DNA from: an uncultured Erysipelotrichaceae bacterium
GTDB lineage: Bacteria; Bacillota_I; Bacilli_A; RF39; UBA660
DNA: 64,000 nt
NCBI GenBank assembly: GCA_902793375.1
Contig: CADBDE010000011.1
Span: 1 to 64,000, forward strand
Direction of reading: 5' to 3'
Both the position numbers and the translations under genes were made by a program. The notes below the pieces were generated by a model. The model was not told the origin of the DNA. It was given only the letters and a program-made list of their open reading frames with translations, and did no database searches. Positions 61,968 to 64,000 of the stretch are shown here, in pieces. Numbering within the stretch: the stretch's first letter is position 1; each line of letters starts with the position of its first letter.

Positions 61968-64000
61968 ATGTCTAAGGAAATTTATCCATTTCTTGAATAT
62001 ATATTAGAACCAGATAAAGATAAAAGATATAAGCATGCTAAAGATTGTGGATTTTATGACCCTCATGATAATTTTCTAATTGGTGATAGCGGCGGATTTC
62101 TTTTAAATATTAAACCTGGTAAATTTGTAAATACTTATTTGCTACATGAACCTGCTGATTTCTTTAGAAAAGAAGGAGTGTTTACTCCATATAGAGTAGA
62201 TAGTATTCCTCATAGACAATTTAGAAAGCGTGAAGCGTATAAAAGAAAATATGGTTTTTCTGCTCCTTGTTGGCAAAATCCAGATGGTAGTATAGAAGAT
62301 GTTTGGATAACTGGAGGTCATTATAATTTCTTGAATTATACAAGAATGGAAATGGTTGATGAATCTACAGTTATTATGACTAATGGTAAAGCTACTGCTA
62401 GAAAATATAAAGATTTTCCAAATTTTGTTGATGCCCAATATTGGACATGGCAAGTAATGAAATTTGCTGAAAATAATGGTTTTCATCTTATTATAGATAA
62501 AACTCGTCGTGGTGGTTTTTCATATATTATGGCTAGTGATAGTGCTAATGAGATAAATCTTTCTAAGCACAAAGTAGTTATTCATGTAGCTTATGATAAT
62601 AAATACCTAATTAAAAAAGGTGGTCTTTCAGATTTCTCTATTGATACTCTTAGATTTTATGAAGAAAAGACTCCTTTTAAAAGAGGTATATTTAGTCCAA
62701 CTAAAGAAGAATTTAAACTAGGATATAGACTTTCAACTGGTGTTGAGGCTTCTGATGATTGGGATAGTTCTTTATTTTCTGTTAGTGCTTTTCAAAATCC
62801 AGATTGTGCTATTGGTAAAGATGCTGTTAAAATTAAAGTAGAAGAGTTATCTACAATGGATAATTTTGATGCTTTTATGACTGTAACTGAACCAACAATG
62901 ACAGTAGGTAGTCGTATTACAGGATGTTTAATGTGTTGGGGAACTGCTACTGCTACTAATATGGATACATTTGAAAAGAACTTTTATGCTCCTAAAAACT
63001 TCGGTTTTATGCCATTTGAAAATGTTTGGGATAAAGATGCTAGAAATGAAATATGTGGTTTCTTTAAACCTTATTGTTGGGGGCTTGAAGGTGAACTTGA
63101 AGATGGAAGAAAAGGATATGATAAAGACGGTAATAGTGATCTAGAAGTTGGTCTTCAAATTGCTTTTAAAGAACGAGAAGCTAAACGAAAAGATGCTAAA
63201 ACTTTTTCAGATTATATTAATTATTTAGGTCAACGAGCTATATATCCTGCTGAATCTTTTAATTCTACTAGTGAAAATATATTTAGTAGTGATGGATTAA
63301 ATGATTGGGAAAATAAACTTCGTGTTGATAGTAGTTATAAGTTTTATATTGATGGACAACTTTCTATGACAAATGGTGTTGTTTCTTTCAAATCAAATGA
63401 AAGAATAAGAAGAGAAAATCCTGATATTAAAACTTATGATTGGATTCAAGGAGTTCCTAGAAAAAATAATGAAGATCCTCATGGATGTACTAGAGTTTGG
63501 TTTCCTCCTGAACCAGAAGAAGTTATGACAAATGGTGGAAATACAATAAAAACTATACCTCCTGGTACTTATGTTGCTATATATGACCCTGTTGGACTTG
63601 AAAAAGATAAAAAAGAATTAACTGATAGACATTCTCTAAATGCTATGTTTGTATATGAAATGCCTAGAGAATTAAATGGATATAAAATGAAATTATGTGC
63701 TGCAAGAGTTGGTCGTCTTGATAAACTTGAAGATGATGATTATGAATTTTATAAATTATGTGTTTGGTATAATTGTATTGGTACTGCTCTTGTAGAAATA
63801 AATCGTGGTGAAACAGTTTCTAATTTTAGAAGATGGAAAGCTACAAAATATCTTGCTCATGAACCATTATATGTATGGGATGCAAGTGTCGGAGAAAAAG
63901 TCGGTTCTGCTTATGGATATAGTATAAGTACACAAAAGAAAGTTGATGGTCTTCGATTATTAAAAGAATTATTATATACAGTTATAGGAAAAGATGAGTT
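61968..64000 (+). CDS. terL: Terminase large subunit, partial (runs off the window)
   Basis: At least 677 aa, cut by the window end. DKTRRGGFS near residue 177 is the Walker A-like motif of crAss terminases (R-rich P-loop), and GTYVAIYDPVG near 530 begins the nuclease domain with its first Asp. The rest (PCWQNPDGSIEDVWITGGHY...) matches crAss-like TerL style. It cuts and pumps DNA into the capsid. It starts 4 nt after the spanin-like stop. Portal and capsid genes should follow outside the window. Confidence 0.85.
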   Translation, partial: MSKEIYPFLEYILEPDKDKRYKHAKDCGFYDPHDNFLIGDSGGFLLNIKPGKFVNTYLLHEPADFFRKEGVFTPYRVDSIPHRQFRKREAYKRKYGFSAPCWQNPDGSIEDVWITGGHYNFLNYTRMEMVDESTVIMTNGKATARKYKDFPNFVDAQYWTWQVMKFAENNGFHLIIDKTRRGGFSYIMASDSANEINLSKHKVVIHVAYDNKYLIKKGGLSDFSIDTLRFYEEKTPFKRGIFSPTKEEFKLGYRLSTGVEASDDWDSSLFSVSAFQNPDCAIGKDAVKIKVEELSTMDNFDAFMTVTEPTMTVGSRITGCLMCWGTATATNMDTFEKNFYAPKNFGFMPFENVWDKDARNEICGFFKPYCWGLEGELEDGRKGYDKDGNSDLEVGLQIAFKEREAKRKDAKTFSDYINYLGQRAIYPAESFNSTSENIFSSDGLNDWENKLRVDSSYKFYIDGQLSMTNGVVSFKSNERIRRENPDIKTYDWIQGVPRKNNEDPHGCTRVWFPPEPEEVMTNGGNTIKTIPPGTYVAIYDPVGLEKDKKELTDRHSLNAMFVYEMPRELNGYKMKLCAARVGRLDKLEDDDYEFYKLCVWYNCIGTALVEINRGETVSNFRRWKATKYLAHEPLYVWDASVGEKVGSAYGYSISTQKKVDGLRLLKELLYTVIGKDE

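Overview
The window is a large AT-rich piece of a crAss-like, podovirus-type bacteriophage of Bacteroidetes (order Crassvirales). Four things support this. (1) A 4200-residue virion protein carries the D-F-D-V-D signature of the YonO-like, injected RNA polymerase of crAss-like phages. (2) It sits among very large structural ORFs in the usual crAss order. (3) Two long gene blocks of opposite polarity split structural from replication genes. (4) Several minus-strand leaders have the Bacteroides-type promoter TTTG-N19/20-TAnnTTTG. The standard genetic code is enough to read the ORFs.

Layout. Plus strand, 2-31201: tail ring/stabilisation proteins, a glycine-zipper protein, a lysozyme-bearing virion protein, and three giant internal (cargo) proteins, one with a zincin motif and one with the virion RNA polymerase. 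Then 31202-31535 is a convergent junction with two back-to-back terminators. Minus strand, 56805 down to 31536: a replication, nucleotide and early-function block. It holds many small early proteins, an SF1B helicase, a family B DNA polymerase split by a group I intron encoding a GIY-YIG nuclease, a degenerate SF2/SNF2 protein, a RecT-like protein, an SSB-like protein, a primase, an ATP-dependent ligase, DUF3310, ThyX, Gp157-like, DUF932, dUTPase and thioredoxin-fold proteins. The 56806-57771 stretch is a non-coding divergent region and the best origin candidate. Plus strand, 57772-64000: a PD-(D/E)XK nuclease, a lipoprotein, a GH108 endolysin, two spanin-like membrane proteins and the large terminase (cut by the window edge). 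This plus-strand block presumably continues beyond the window through portal and capsid genes to the tail genes at the start.

Working together: minus-strand genes copy and recombine the genome and supply dTMP; plus-strand genes build, package and release the particle, whose internal proteins carry an RNA polymerase into the next cell to start early transcription.

The most unusual signals are three. First, a GC-rich near-palindromic element (core CCTTACGGGG) occurs about 33 times, roughly every 2 kb, in both orientations and in every reading frame, inside genes and between them. Second, an array of four GNRA-tetraloop hairpins with compensatory changes lies in the early leader at 53.4-53.65 kb. 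Third, short shared repeats lie downstream of early genes at 54.4-56.65 kb. Several apparent reading-frame breaks (lysozyme protein, DNA polymerase exon 1, a small Cys-rich gene) are either real frameshifts or sequence errors.
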